NCBI RefSeq assembly: GCF_019703515.2
Contig: NC_059368.1
Span: 28,823,289-28,887,288 of the forward strand
DNA length: 64,000 bases
Origin: Myxocyprinus asiaticus
Lineage: Eukaryota; Chordata; Actinopteri; Cypriniformes; Catostomidae
Reading direction: 5' to 3'
Shown: positions 33,905-45,097 of the stretch, in pieces
Layout: each line of letters opens with the position of its first letter
Numbering within the stretch: position 1 is the stretch's first letter
Made by a program: the position numbers and the translations under genes
Notes under the pieces: generated by a model
The model's input: the letters and a program-made list of their open reading frames with translations, nothing else
The model's database searches: none
What the model was told of the DNA's origin: nothing

Positions 33905-34673
33905 ACGACAGACACTTACAAAACAGGCTGGGGCACTGTATGCAATGGGCACGCAGCCGCGTTGGCACATCAACTGCCTCGAGTTGCTGGCAATTCTGCT
34001 CGCCCTGCGGAGGTTCCAGCCATTGATCCAGGGCAAGCAGGTGTTAGTTTGGACAGACAACACGGCAGCGGTAGCATATGTCAACTGTCAAGGTGGTCTA
34101 CGCTCCCATTGCATGTCACAAATCGCCCGCCGTCTCCTCCTCTGGAGTCAGCAGCACCTCAAATCGCTGCAAGCCACTCATATCCCAGGCGACCTCAACA
34201 CTGCAGTGGACGCGCTGTCACGGCAGGTTACCCTCAAGGAAGAGTGGAGACTCCACCCTCAGGTGGTCCAGCTGATTTGGAGTCGATTCGGACAGGCACA
34301 GGTAGACCTGTTTGCCTCCCAAGTATCCTCCCACTGCCCGCCCTGGTACGCCCTGACCAAGGCACCTCTCGGTATAGACGCGCTGGCACACAGCTGGCCT
34401 CCTGGACTTCGCAAATATGCGTTTACCCCAGTGAGCCTACTTGCACAGACCCTGTGCAAGGTCAGGGAGCACGAGGAGCAAGTCGTCCTGGTAGCACCCT
34501 ACTGGCCCACCCAGACGTGGTTCTCGAACCTCACGTTCCTTGTGACAGCCCCCCCCCGGCGAATTCCCCTGAGGAAGGACCTTCTTTCTCAGGGACGGGG
34601 CACCATCTGGCACCCCCGACCAGACCTCTGGAATCTCCATGTCTGGCCCCTGGACGGGATGCGGAAGACCTAA
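33905..34673 (+). pseudogene. RNase H and connection region of DIRS pol, copy 3
   Basis: The RNase H starts in one frame as TDTYKTGWGTVCNGHAAA, then a 26-base deletion near 33960 shifts to WHINCLELLAILLALRRFQP, WTDNTAAVAYVNCQGG and LLLWSQQHLKSLQATHIPGD, then DALSRQVT. The downstream family segment (QLIWSRFGQAQVDLFASQ, IDALAHSWPPGLRKYAF, EQVVLVAPYWPTQTW, WHPRPDLWNLHVWPLDG) is intact and ends at 34673. The continuous 443-codon frame starting at 33342 enters this domain, but its first 200 residues are not in the gag frame and look accidental. The RT palm is absent. Confidence 0.75.
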
Positions 34674-35671
34674 GCGGTCTACCACCCGAGTGGTAGACAC
34701 GATCACTCAGGCTAGGGCCCCCTCTACGAGGTGCCTGTATGCCTTTAAGTGGTGTCTGTTCGCTAAGGGGTGTTTTTCCCGACGGGAAGACCCCCAGAGA
34801 TGTGCAGTCGGATTGGTGCTTTCCTTCCTGCAGGAGAGGTTGGAAGGGCGGCTGTCCCCTTCCACCTTGAAGGTGTATGTAGCTGCTATAGCGGCACACC
34901 ACGACACAGTGGACGGTAAGTCCTTAGGGAAGCACGACCTGATCATCAGGTTCCTGAGAGGCGCCAGGAGGCTGAATCCCTCCAGACCACGCCTCGTTCC
35001 CTCATAGGACCTCTCTGTAGTCCTTCAGGGTCTACAAAGAGCCCCCTTTGAGCCTTTGCAGTCAGCTGAGCTTAAGGCACTCTCCTTGAAGACTGCCCTC
35101 CTGACTGCGCTCACTTCCATCAAGAGGGTAGGAGACCTGAAAGCATTCTCTGTCAGCGAAACGTGCCTGGAGTTCGGTCCGGGCTACTCTCACCTGATTC
35201 TTAGACCCCGACCGGGCTATGTGCCCAAGGTTCCCATGACCCCTTTTAGGGACCAGGTGGTGAACCTGCAAGTGTTGCCCCAGGAGGAGGCAGACCCAGC
35301 CCTGACGTCGCTGTGTCTGGTGCGCACTTTACGCATCTATTTGGATCGCACGCAGAGCTTTAGAGTCTCTGAGCAGCTTTGTCTGCTTTGGTGGACAGTG
35401 GAAAGGAAGCGCTATCTCTAAGCATAGGATCACCCACTGGCTCATTGACGCCATAACTATGGCATATCACGCCCAGGACATGCCACCCCCGGTAGGGCTA
35501 TGAGTCCATTCTACCAGGGGTGTAGCGGCCTCCTGGGCCTTGACCAGGGGCGCCTCTCTAACAGACATTTGCAGAGCAGCAGGCTGGGCAACACCCAAAA
35601 CCTTTGCAAGGTTCTACAACCTCCTTTTGGAACCGGTTTCATCCCGTGTAGTGGTACGCACAAGCAGGTAA
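34639..35671 (+). pseudogene. Tyrosine recombinase, DIRS family A copy 3
   Basis: The frame overlaps the end of RNase H by 35 bases, as usual in DIRS. It reads TITQARAPSTRCLYAFKWCL and SPSTLKVYVAAIAAHH (core-binding), then ALTSIKRVGDLKAFSV with the first catalytic Arg, RKRYL, HSTRG (HxxR, 35507-35518, intact) and FARFYNL with the nucleophile Tyr at 35614-35616. Stops interrupt it at 35004 (TAG), near 35419 (TAA) and at 35501 (TGA, a CGA codon in copy 4). The catalytic residues themselves are all present, making this the best-preserved recombinase in the window. Confidence 0.8.
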
Positions 35672-36416
35672 GTCTGGGACAGCTAGCCGGGTGTATCACA
35701 TGCGCATAGCACCTTTAACCTCCCCTGAGCTGAAGATGTGCACCGTTAACTCCCAGTAGTGTTCACAAACTGTGTTCCCTGGTTGATTTCCTCCGAGCTC
35801 TGTGGCAGACGAGTTTTCGGAGAGACTCGCTGCCAGCCCAGTACACGTGCTAACTAAAGCCCTGTACTGGGGTAGATGCTCCGCATGTGGCGGTTCCCCG
35901 TAGGTAACCCCATGTGACGTATATCTTCCGCTAATTCGTTTCCCTGTTGGCAAATGGAATCTTCCTTGAGCAGAGGCCCCTCTGCCCCAGTCTCCATGCT
36001 TGTAGTAGGGTAGGACCTACCATGGGACTTCTCCACATGGCATACTCCCGACATAGCTCATGTGACGTATTTCCACTTAAATATCCCCCCCTCTCTCTGG
36101 GCGAGGTGTGGTCTCCGCGGTGTCCTCCCCTTGGGAGGGACACCCCCCCGACTAGACCTGGGCGGCCCAGTCGGATAATCCCCCTTTTTTTTAGGGAATG
36201 GGAAAAAAAGGGGATAAGAGGCCACGACTGGGCTAGCCCGTCTCTATCTTTTGGGTAGTCGACTTGTCCGAAAGGGCCATTCGACACTCATAAAAGTGTT
36301 GGGGGAGGTTACGTGTCGGCCTGGTGCGCTGGCTACGAGGCACACAGTGGTCTGCCTGTCACACACCGCCAGTTCACATAACACAGTTCAGCCAGTTGTG
36401 GCGTTTTTGTATGGAG

Positions 36417-36535
36417 ACCCCTAGTGTCACTACATCGACACAACGTCGAGTGAGTGACAGATAGGGAACGTCCTGGTTACTTACGTAACCTCCATTCCCT
36501 GATGGAGGGAACGAGATGTTGTGTCCCTCCTGCCA
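36417..36535 (+). other. DIRS internal complementary region, copy 3
   Basis: The left half is the reverse complement of the left terminus (31950 onward), through TAGTGACACTAGGGGTC. The right half is the reverse complement of the right terminus (to 36801), including the private CCTGGTTACTT core, found in this copy as AAGTAACCAGG at the outer end. The halves meet at GGGAAC/GTCCTGG. Confidence 0.8.
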
Positions 36536-36801
36536 CAATGCTGAACTACCCGCTGAAATGGCCGGGACCTTGTCTCGGCTCCTCAGCATAAAACCTGAAT
36601 GAGTGGTTTCATACCAGCTCCTTTTATACCCATATGTCCGGGGGAGTGGTATGCAAATACCACTCGCAAATTTTCATTGGCCTTTTATCAAAGACCAGAG
36701 GTGTCTCGGGCTCCCAAGAGTGATCCCTAGTGTCACTACATCGACACAACGTCTCGTTCCCTCCATCAGGGAATGGAGGTTATGCAAGTAACCAGGACGT
36801 T

Positions 36802-38384
36802 TCAACCTTACCAGTTTTACTGTGATCAAAATTGCATTTTAGTGGTGTTCGTTTATGAATTAATCTGTCTTTTCAAACAAATCTTTCTCATTCACTTCCA
36901 TACATTGACTCATATTTCTTGTTCACTGAAGTTTCTTCCATTTGAGCTCTAGTTTGATGCATGAGACTGCTTTGGTGGCTTTTCTTGCTTGTAAAGATAT
37001 AACGCAAGCCAATAGTATTTGAGTGCAGGCGGTAAAGGAGCATATCATTGGTTTCACCTGCTAAACGAAGCCATGTCTGTTTGTGTCTGTCTTCGATGAA
37101 TCTGTATTTATTAAGAATCTGTCTCTACTTGGTGAATAGATTTGGTCAAATTCTATTTATGATGCAATAGCACTCCAATTTAAATTGATTTTAACTTTCA
37201 CTTTCACAATGGTTCTAATATTCTTTTTTTGTGGTTTACTCTAATTTGATTCTGTTGGTCTGAGACTGAGCCTTTTTATCTTTTCTTTCTCTTTGTGTTT
37301 TTTTCATTTACTTTTTTCAATTCCTGTCAACATAAAAGTTAGGTGAGACACAATCCACACACTTACAGGGTGATTGCAGCTCAAAGCACGTCCTGTGCAA
37401 TTGTAATTGCTTGCGCAATAGCCACTTATCTGTTATCACACGATGTTTTGAAAAAAGACTTCGGTAAGAAATAAAACATTTTTTATAAAAAATTGCTCAT
37501 AGAAACTGACGAGTATGATTCTGAGGCTCTTTAAACATAAATTATGCATCTGAGATCTCAAGTTTAATCTTTCAAAGCCTGAAAAATGGGCAGCTGGGAG
37601 ATTATCCACCAAGACTCTTTATATAGTTTTCATACTACTCCCCACTATTTAGAAATGCACCATTTCCACATTTATGCAAGTTTATACTTACTCAACACAC
37701 AAAAAGAAAGAGAAACGTAAGGACAAGTGTGTGGGTAAAAGGTTCCTTTGATTCTGTGACTATTCCAAGAAAATTAAATGTAAGCACACTCACAACTACA
37801 CAATTATTGTCTATGTTAATGATCTGTCCTCATGTCAACAACTCCTGTTCTAAATTAATTACTCAGTGGTGGGGTGTTTGTGGTTAATCATTCTAATTAA
37901 CAGGCTCTGCACGATTTATGCAGGTACCCTTGTTTATCAGAGTGCTATTGCTGCAGTATCTCCATATTAACTTCGATATTTGCATCTCTAGACACCAGAG
38001 TATCTCTTGTTGGTTTCACCTTAGATAAGTAATTGAAACCAATGACTAACAGATAAAATGGGGAAAGTTTGAGGTCAATTGTTACAGTTGCAATCAGGGG
38101 GTCAAGAACTCCTTTTTCACTATAAATGTTGACATAATCAGTGTCCTTAGCGTATTCATAAGAGAAGCTATGCACATACAGTATACACACACTGTACACA
38201 TGCTCTGCGCATGCATCAAGCATTATAGGAAGTATAATCAAGCTACTCTCATGAATGCATAATGAAGACTGCTGATGTCAAGCTTTTTAGTAAAAAAGGA
38301 GATACATTTTGGTCTGGTTCTCACATAAAACTTACCATTTCACTTCATAAGACATTGAACCACTCCAGTCACATGTATTACCTT
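36802..38384. other. No gene recognised
   Basis: AT-rich unique-looking DNA; the longest frames (about 98 codons, minus strand near 37945-38241) show no known domain. Confidence 0.5.
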
Positions 38385-38555
38385 TATGCTGCCTTCATGT
38401 CCTTTTTGGAGCTTGGAAATTTTAGATCCCACTGACTTGCATTATGGATATAAATGCATCATACATCTATGAAAACACCTTAAGAGGAAGTCATACAAGT
38501 TTGAGACCGCATAATGGTTAGTAAAATATCATTTTTGGGTGAACTATTCCTTTAA
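38385..38555 (+). repeat. TTAA-type palindromic MITE, one arm
   Basis: The right arm only, ending TTTTTGGGTGAACTATTCC followed by TTAA (38552-38555). Same family as 4087-4607. Confidence 0.6.
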
Positions 38556-38634
38556 CAATGTTAAAAAAAATCTAGCATCTAGCATCTTATCATTAAATAG
38601 CTAATGGTTTAACAACATCATGGTCTAACATTAA

Positions 38635-40018
38635 CGGGGCTTTTCCACTGCACGGTATGGCTCGACTCAACTCGACTCTGCTCGCTTTTTGGGGGTTTTC
38701 CACTGTGGATAGTACCTGCTACCTGGTACTTTTTTTAGTACCACCTCGGTCGAGGTTCCAAGGGAGCTAAGCCGATACTATATGTGACGTCAAAACCCTG
38801 CAGATTACTGATTGGTCAGAGAGAATCATCACTACCAGCGTCACTGGATTTGCGACACGGTACATCAACCCGCTAGTTTTAAAGTTAGCAACAGCGATAG
38901 CAGTATCATTTGTTCACGTGACTTTCGAATTATAAAAAGAAATGGCTGTGCGCAAAACCACGCCGTGGTCAATAAACGAGGTGCAGACATTCCTCTCATT
39001 AGTAGCCGAGGAGAGGATCCAACGAGAGTTGGATGGGGCGACGCGAAACGAAAAAGTCTTTCAGGAAGTGTCTCAGCAGCTGTTAGCCGCACACGGCTAC
39101 CACCGGACCTACCAACAGTGTAGGGAAAAGTTAAAAAAGCATAAAAGTGACTACAGAACCATCAAGGACCACAACAGCCGGAGTGGTTCAAACAGAAGAA
39201 AGTGGAAGTGGTTTGACCAAATGGACGCTATCTATGGCAATAGACCGGCGAGCAATGGGAGGGAGAGTGCCCTGGACTCGGCCACAGCATTGTTGGAGTC
39301 CACGATGGAGGATGGTACATTTTGTTACATTAACTCTATATTCTGCTTGAAAGCTTCGCTTTATTTAGTTGACCAGCTACTGGAAATCTTGCTTCTAAAA
39401 CAACCAGGCCAATTTAACTGTTACACTTGTGCAGTGACGTGTACAGAACATAGCAGGAGCAGAGTGAAAGGACATGGACAGAGTGTGAAGAGAAATCTGC
39501 CATCAATAGTTGTTGGGTTGTGCTGTAGTAAAGACACCTCCGCTTAAATCTCCGCACTCTTAAATGCACCTCCGCTTAAAAGGGCACCTTTACATTTGTG
39601 AAGGACACCTTTAGATTTGTGAACAAAAGGGTAGCCCCTGTTCTGTGCACGTCAGTGCACTTGTGTAAAATCACCATGCAACAACTGCTTTATGCAGCAC
39701 AATGAGCTAATAGCCAACAGCTAGCGGTCATGCTATTGTTTATGATCAGTAATGTTCTTGAGTTGTTGTTGCAAGTTTGTTATTTGCCGCAGTAATTCGT
39801 GCAATACAAGCAAATTGTACAAAAGTTCTGTTTCAGTTTCAGATGTGTTTGTTTCGCGTTTAAGATGATGTCATGGCAGTAGAGGAGGCACAACTATGAC
39901 GATCAGCCTATAATCCCACCCACGTTGAGGTTGCACTAAACTGCAGTAGAAAAGCAAGCTCAGAAAAGTAAAGCGAGCAGAGTCGAGTCGAACCGTAACG
40001 TGCAGTGGACAAGTGCCA
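38635..40018 (+). mobile_element. PIF/Harbinger element carrying only the Myb-like gene
   Basis: Inverted ends (CTTTTCCACTGCACGGTATG at left; ACGTGCAGTGGACAAG at right) are flanked by the 3-bp duplication TAA (38632-38634 and 40019-40021), as expected for Harbinger. Subterminal CTCGACT-type repeats occur at both ends (near 38660 and mirrored near 39985). Full elements encode a DDE transposase and a Myb-like partner. Only the partner is visible here; there is no room for the transposase, so this is an internally deleted derivative. Confidence 0.85.
38942..39547 (+). CDS. Harbinger Myb/SANT-like DNA-binding protein
   Basis: A 201-codon open frame starts MAVRKTTPWSINEVQTFL. Residues 5-95 form a trihelix Myb/SANT-like domain with Trp and aromatic positions in TPWSINEVQTFL, YQQCREKLKKHKSDY and RRKWKWFDQMDAIYG. 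In Harbinger elements this protein binds the terminal DNA and helps recruit the transposase to the nucleus. Conserved homology ends at about residue 123 (LDSATALLESTMEDG). A GGTACA at that point could be a splice donor, and the remaining 78 residues look like intron readthrough. No stop or shift interrupts the conserved part, so it may still encode a functional domain. Confidence 0.7.
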   Translation: MAVRKTTPWSINEVQTFLSLVAEERIQRELDGATRNEKVFQEVSQQLLAAHGYHRTYQQCREKLKKHKSDYRTIKDHNSRSGSNRRKWKWFDQMDAIYGNRPASNGRESALDSATALLESTMEDGTFCYINSIFCLKASLYLVDQLLEILLLKQPGQFNCYTCAVTCTEHSRSRVKGHGQSVKRNLPSIVVGLCCSKDTSA

Positions 40019-40271
40019 TAAGATCGGTAAAAAACATAATAAACACTGGTTAAATATTTTGCTTTCTCACTGAGTGATTAAGAGTCAAAACAATCCATAT
40101 GCCCATCTTGCACTGAAGTAAACACCTTTAATTGGAAGTCTTCATAAAAAGTGCAACTGAATGTGTTACAAATAAGTAAAGCTAATAATGCTGCTTTGCA
40201 GCAACACGTTCCCTGTCTGTCACTCACTCGATGTTGGTGTTGATCTAGTGACACTAGGGGTCACTCTTGGG

Positions 40272-40330
40272 CCAATGAAATTTGGCAAGTGGTATTTGCA
40301 TGCCACTCCCCCGGACATATGGGTATAAAA
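40272..40330 (+). promoter_or_regulatory. DIRS terminal-repeat promoter, copy 4
   Basis: CCAAT (40272-40276), ATTTGCAT (40294-40301) and TATAAAA (40324-40330) keep the order and spacing of copies 1 and 3. Confidence 0.6.
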
Positions 40331-40616
40331 GGAGCTGGTATGCAACCACTCATTCAGATTTTCTCTTCGGAGCCGAACGGTCATGCTCACTGAGGTGAAT
40401 ACTACTGTTCATTCACTTCTGCTGGATCTGACGGCGCATTTCAGTGGCTTCTCCCCCCTCTGCACTGGTGCACTGCAGAGAACACCCCTGGGCGCTTCGG
40501 CAGAAAAACTAGAGAGTATATTTTCTGAAAGAGCATTTTCCCCCTCTAAAAGAGTATATATTTCTCTAAAAGAGCGCACACACGGAACGTCTTTTTAAAG
40601 ACGCATCTTTTTAAAG

Positions 40617-41850
40617 ATGCTTTTCCGATTGTGTGTTATTCCTGGTTGTGCTCGTTATCTCTCGCCTTCTAACAGTCACGATCACTGTCTTTCGTGTCTG
40701 GGCACTGCTCACGTGGAGACAGCGTTCGTGGATGGTCAAGTTCTCATTGCGAGAATATGTCCATGGCAACGTTGCGGTCGCGGCTCGCCTTTGTAAAAAA
40801 GCGAGCCACCCCAGAGGCTCCCGCCTCGGTCCTTTTACCCACGGGTATGAGGCCAGCGCGGCTAGCACTGGGGGCGATTTGGGGACCCCAATGGGACCGC
40901 CTCCACCGGGTATCCCCCCGCAGACCTCCCATTCCCCAGCACGCTCGTCTGCCCCGATCGGGCTTCCGGGTGAGTCCGCCGGCTCGTCTCACGGCGAGTT
41001 CGACCTCTTATTCGGAGCCCGCGAAAGTGGTGAGCTCTCGAGCACAGCATCGGAGAGCGGGCTCGTCCAGTCGGAAGCCTCAGCTGGGCTCCTCCCTACG
41101 GGGTCGACTGCCCAGTCACAGGCTGACGCGGAGATGATGACATGCTTTCCCAGACAGCCGCAAGCGTCGGTTAGAGTGGATTTCACCGCTCTTCCCTGAA
41201 TCCTCGCGGCTCAGTGATTGGTTCCTGGGCTCGCGGCACCGCTCAAAGCCACGCCCCGCCCCCGTTCCTTTCTTCCCGGAAGTGCATGAAGAGCTGACAA
41301 GCTCGCGGGAGGCACTTTTTACTGCACGGTCCCGATCTTTTCAGCTTCCCTGCCCTCACTACCCTCGATAGTGGGGCGGCCAAGGGCTATTCGGCAATCC
41401 ACCGGTGGATAAAGGAACTCGTGGTGCACCTATGCCCGCAGAGCGCCACCACCTGGCGCGGGTGCCCAAAGCCCCCATCCAAGGCCTGTAGGTTTATGTC
41501 GTCTCTGACAGCCAAGGCCTACGGTGCCGCTGGACAAGCCGCCTCCGCCCTGCACGCCATGGCTCTCCTGCAAGTCCGCCAAGGTGCTAAAGGAACTGCA
41601 CGAGGGTAGTTCCGCCCCGGGATTGATGCAGGAACTGCGCTCGGCGACCAACCTTGCTCTCCAAGCGATGGAGGTCACGGCGCGGTCTCTCGGGCGGACG
41701 ATGGCCACACTAGTGATCCAGGAGCACCACCTTTGGCTCAATCTGGTCGAGATGGGTGAGGCTGACAAGACATGATTCCTTGCTGCCTCCATTTCCCAGG
41801 CGGGCCTATTCGGCGACACCGTCGAGGACTTTGCCCAGCAGTTCTCGATG
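40617..41850 (+). pseudogene. DIRS gag-like protein, copy 4
   Basis: The family ATG at 40617 gives MLFRLCVIPGCARYL. A one-base loss near 40736 shifts the frame inside the second Cys pair. The continuation in the ORF ending at 41199 shows HGYEASAASTGGDLGTPM, GSSHGEFDLLFGARESGEL and TAQSQADAEMM. Later pieces (SLTAKAYGAAGQAASALHAM near 41497, then LVIQEHHLWLNLVEMGEADK near 41709) lie in other frames. Several frameshifts and stops; non-functional. Confidence 0.7.
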
Positions 41851-42229
41851 GTAGAGCAGTAGATGCTAGCCGGCACTCAAGAGCTCAGCAAGAGTGGTTT
41901 CCTTGTTCCCTGGGTCACGTATCCGGTGTGTATGGCCGTCATCACGACCACCGTCCACCACTCTATTTGGCAGGTTTTGCGCTCCAGCGGCGGTCTCCCA
42001 CCCCTGAGCGCCCAGCTGTGGCACAAATCCACCCCCGATGTGACAGTCTCCACGGGTCACGAGGACAGGCCTCTTCCTCCCCTGTCCCATGCTGTTCCGG
42101 GGGTGGTCACAAGGAGCCAGGTAAGTGCTTCGATGTCTCTAGACTCAGCACGGCCACAACGTGGTGTGGCACCTTGAGCTCCGCCCCGCCGCGAGGCCCC
42201 ACCTGCTGGTACATCTGATGACGTTGTCC

Positions 42230-43280
42230 CTTTGGTCCCCCTTGCACGGAACTTGGACGCATGGCTTGCGCTTTCCAATCCGTCACAAGGGCTGGTCCGG
42301 ACCATCCAACTCGGCTGCGCGATTCACTTCGCCAGGCATCCGCCCAGGTTCAGCGGTGTCCATTTCACCTTGGTGAAAGACGAAAACACTGCTACCTTGC
42401 GTGGAGATCGCTACCCTCCTACGGAAGGGCGCGATAGAACCTGTCCCTCCAGTCGAGATAAAGAAGGGGTTTTTTCAGCCCCTACTTCATCGTACCGAAA
42501 AAAGGCGGTGGGTTGAGGCCAATCTTGGACCTGTGAGTTCTGAACTAGGCTTTACACAGACTCCCGTTCAAGATGCTGACACAAAAACGCATTCTGGCGA
42601 GCGTCTGGCATCAAGATTGGTTTGATGGCGGTAGACCTGAAGGATACGTACTTCCACGCCTTGATCCTTCCTCGACACAGACCTTTCCTGCGGTTCGCAT
42701 TTGAGGGTCCTTCCTTTCAGCCTGTCCCTGTCTCCTTGCATCTTTACGAAGGTCGCCGAGGCTGCCCTTGCCCCGTTAAGGGAGGTGGGCATTCGCGTTC
42801 TCAACTATCTCAACGACTGGCTAATCCTAGCTCACTCTTGAGACGTGTTGTGCGCACACAGGGACCTGGTGCTCTCACACCTCAGCTGACTAGGGCTTCG
42901 GGTCAACTGGGAAAAGGGCAAGCTCCTCCTGGTTCAGAGCATCTCTTTTCTCGGTTTGGAGTAGGACTCAGTCTCCTTGACGGCGCGCCTTACGAACGAG
43001 CGTGCCCAGTCGGTGCTGGCCTGTTTGAAGGCGTTCAAACAGGGAACAGCGGTTCCACTGAAACTCCCTCAGAGGCTCCTGGGGCATATGGCATCCTCGG
43101 CGGTGGCCACCCCGCTCGGGTTGATGCATATGAGGCCGCTTCAGCACTGGCTCCAGACTCGAGTCCCCAGACGGCCATGGCGCCATGGGACACACCGCGT
43201 GGCCATCACGTTGGTCTGTCACCGTCTTTTCAGCCCTTGGACCAACCTCTCGTTCCTACGGGCAGGTTGTTCCTCTAGAA
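42230..43280 (+). pseudogene. Reverse transcriptase, DIRS family A copy 4
   Basis: Pieces in three frames cover the whole RT. The N-terminal part reads VPLARNLDAWLALSNPSQGL and LGCAIHFARHPP; the fingers are represented by IATLLRKGAIEPVPP; motif A is in AVDLKDTYFHALIL (from about 42628), followed by PRHRPFLRFAFEG. Motif C reads YLND (42806-42817), where the family has YLDD, a change of the first catalytic Asp to Asn. Then come the thumb (TARLTNERAQSVLACLKAFK, from 42977) and GHMASSAVATPLGLMHMRPL. The frame changes at about 42715 and 42870. This is the only copy in the window that retains the family-A RT. Confidence 0.75.
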
Positions 43281-44096
43281 CTGGTCCCCAGGCGCGTCGT
43301 GGTCACAACAGATGCCTCCAAAACGGGCTGGGGCGCTGTTTGCAATGGGCACGCAGCCGCCAGCCTCTGGACGGGTCCACGACTGCATTGGCACATCAAC
43401 TGCCTCGAGTTGTTGGCAATTCTGCTCGCCCTGCGGAGGTTTCGGCCATTGATCCAGGGAAAGCACGTGTTACTTCGGACAGACAACACGACAACGGTAG
43501 CATATGTCAACCGCCAAGGTGGTTTGCATTCTCGTTGTATGTCACTACTCGCCCGCCGTCTCCTCCTCTGGAGTCAGCAGCACCTCAAGTCGCTGCAAGC
43601 CACTCACATCCCGGGCAACCTCAACACGACGGCGGATGCGCCGTCACAACAGGTTACCTTCAGGGGAGAGTGGAGACTCCACCTTCAGGTGGTCCAGCTG
43701 ATTTGGAGTCGATTCGACAGGCACAGGTGCACCTGTTCCCCTCCTAAGAATCCTCCCCACTGCCCGCTCTGGTATGCCCTGACCGAGGCCTCCCTCAGCA
43801 TAGACACGCTGGCACACAGCTGGCCCCCTGGTATTCGCAAATATGCGTTTCCCCAAGTGAGCCTGCTTGCACAGACCCTGTGCAAGGTCAGGGAGGACGA
43901 GGAGCAGGTCGTCCTGGTAGCACACTACTGGCCCACCCAGATGTGGTGCTCGGACCTCACTCTCCTCGTGACAGCTGCCCCCTGGCAAATTCCCCTGAGG
44001 AAGGACCTTTCTCAGGGAAGGGGCACCATCCGGCACCCGCGCCCAGACCTCTGGAATCTCCATGTCTGGCCCCTGGATGGGAGGCGGAAGACCTAA
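43281..44096 (+). pseudogene. RNase H and connection region of DIRS pol, copy 4
   Basis: An uninterrupted frame (open from 43185) reads VVTTDASKTGWGAVCNGHAA with the first RNase H Asp, then LHWHINCLELLAILLALRRF (Glu), LRTDNTTTVAYVNRQGG (Asp) and ATHIPGNLNTTADAPSQQ, where relatives have ADALSRQ, so the last motif is altered. The family-specific C-terminal region (WSRFDRHRCTCSPPKNPP is divergent; WPPGIRKYAFPQVSLLAQ and HPRPDLWNLHVWPLDG are conserved) ends at 44096. It is classed with the broken pol because the upstream RT is out of frame. Confidence 0.75.
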
Positions 44097-45097
44097 GCTG
44101 TCTCCCACCTGTGATGTAGACACGATCACTCAGGCTAGAGCTCCCTCTAGGAGGCGCCTGTATGCCTTTAAGTGGTATCTGTTCACTAAGTGGTGTTCTT
44201 CCCTTCGGGAAAACCCCCAGAGATGTGCAGTCAGATCAGTGCTTTACTTCCTGCAAGAGAGGTTGGAAGGGAGGCTGTCCCCTTCCACCTTGAAGGTGTA
44301 CGTTGCTGCCATAGCAGCACACCACAACGCAGTCGACGGTAAGTCCTTAGGGAAGCACGACCTGATCATCAGATTCCTAAGAGGCGCCAGGAGGCTGAAT
44401 CCCTCCTGGCTGCACCTCGTTCCCTCATCGGACCTCTGTAGTTCTTCAGGGTCTACAGAGAGCCCCCTTTGAGCCTTTGCAGTCAGCCGAGTTTAAGGCA
44501 CTCTCCTTGAAGACTGCCCTCCTGACTGCGCTCACTTCCATCAAGAGGGTAGGTGACCTGCAAGCGTTCTCTGTCAGCGAAACATGCCTGGAGTTAGGTC
44601 CAGGTTACTCTCACGTGATCCTGAGACCCTGACCGGGCTATGTGCTCAAGGCTCCCACCACCCCTTTAGGGACTAGGTGGTGAACCTGCAAGTGCTGCCC
44701 CAGGAGGAGGCAGACCCAGCCCTGTCGTCGCTGTGTCCGGTGCGCGCTTTACGCATCTATTTGGATCGCACGCAGAGCTTTAGAATCTCTGAGCAGCTCT
44801 TTGTCTGCTTTTGGTGCTCAGCGGAAAGGAAGCGCTATCTCCAAGCAGAGGATCACCCACTGGCTCGTTGATCCCATAACAATGGCATATCTCACCCAAA
44901 ACATGCCGCCCCCGGTAGGGCTACGAGCCCATTCTACCTGTGGTGTAGCGGCTTCTTGGGCCTTGGCCAGAGGTGCCTCTCTAACAGACATTTGCAGAGC
45001 AGCACGCTGGGCAACACCCAACACCTTTGCAAGGTTCTACAACCTCCAGGTGGAACCGGTTTCATCCCAGGTAGTGGCATGCAACACAAGCGGATAA
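44062..45097 (+). pseudogene. Tyrosine recombinase, DIRS family A copy 4
   Basis: Begins within the end of RNase H. It reads VDTITQARAPSRRRLYAFKW and SPSTLKVYVAAIAAHHN; a two-base loss near 44440 shifts the frame. Then come ALTSIKRVGDLQAFSV (first Arg), a stop near 44629, NLQVLPQEEADPALSSLCPV and RITHWLVDPITMAYL. HSTC (44930-44941) replaces the HSTR of copy 3, removing the second catalytic Arg. FARFYNL keeps the Tyr (45038-45040). The family role is site-specific insertion of the circular copy; this one is doubly disabled. Confidence 0.75.

Larger units (their letters stand above)
31950..36801 (+). mobile_element. DIRS retrotransposon, family A copy 3 (RT deleted)
   Basis: Both inverted terminal repeats are present: left from 31950 (GTTTCCTATCTGTC) and right ending at 36801. 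The order is promoter, leader ORF, gag, gag/pol boundary, RNase H with connection region, overlapping tyrosine recombinase, 3' region, ICR, right repeat. About 1.3 kb holding the RT palm is missing compared with copy 4, with a junction near 33905. No target duplication is seen, as expected for the order. The retained ICR and ITRs mean it could still be a substrate if enzymes were supplied in trans. Confidence 0.9.

Noticed and set aside
33342..34673. 443-codon open frame that looks like a gag-RNase H fusion protein in DIRS copy 3
   Set aside because: The first part is not in the gag frame (gag homology there runs in the frame of 33263). The RNase H start motif is in yet another frame, so the long frame is accidental readthrough.
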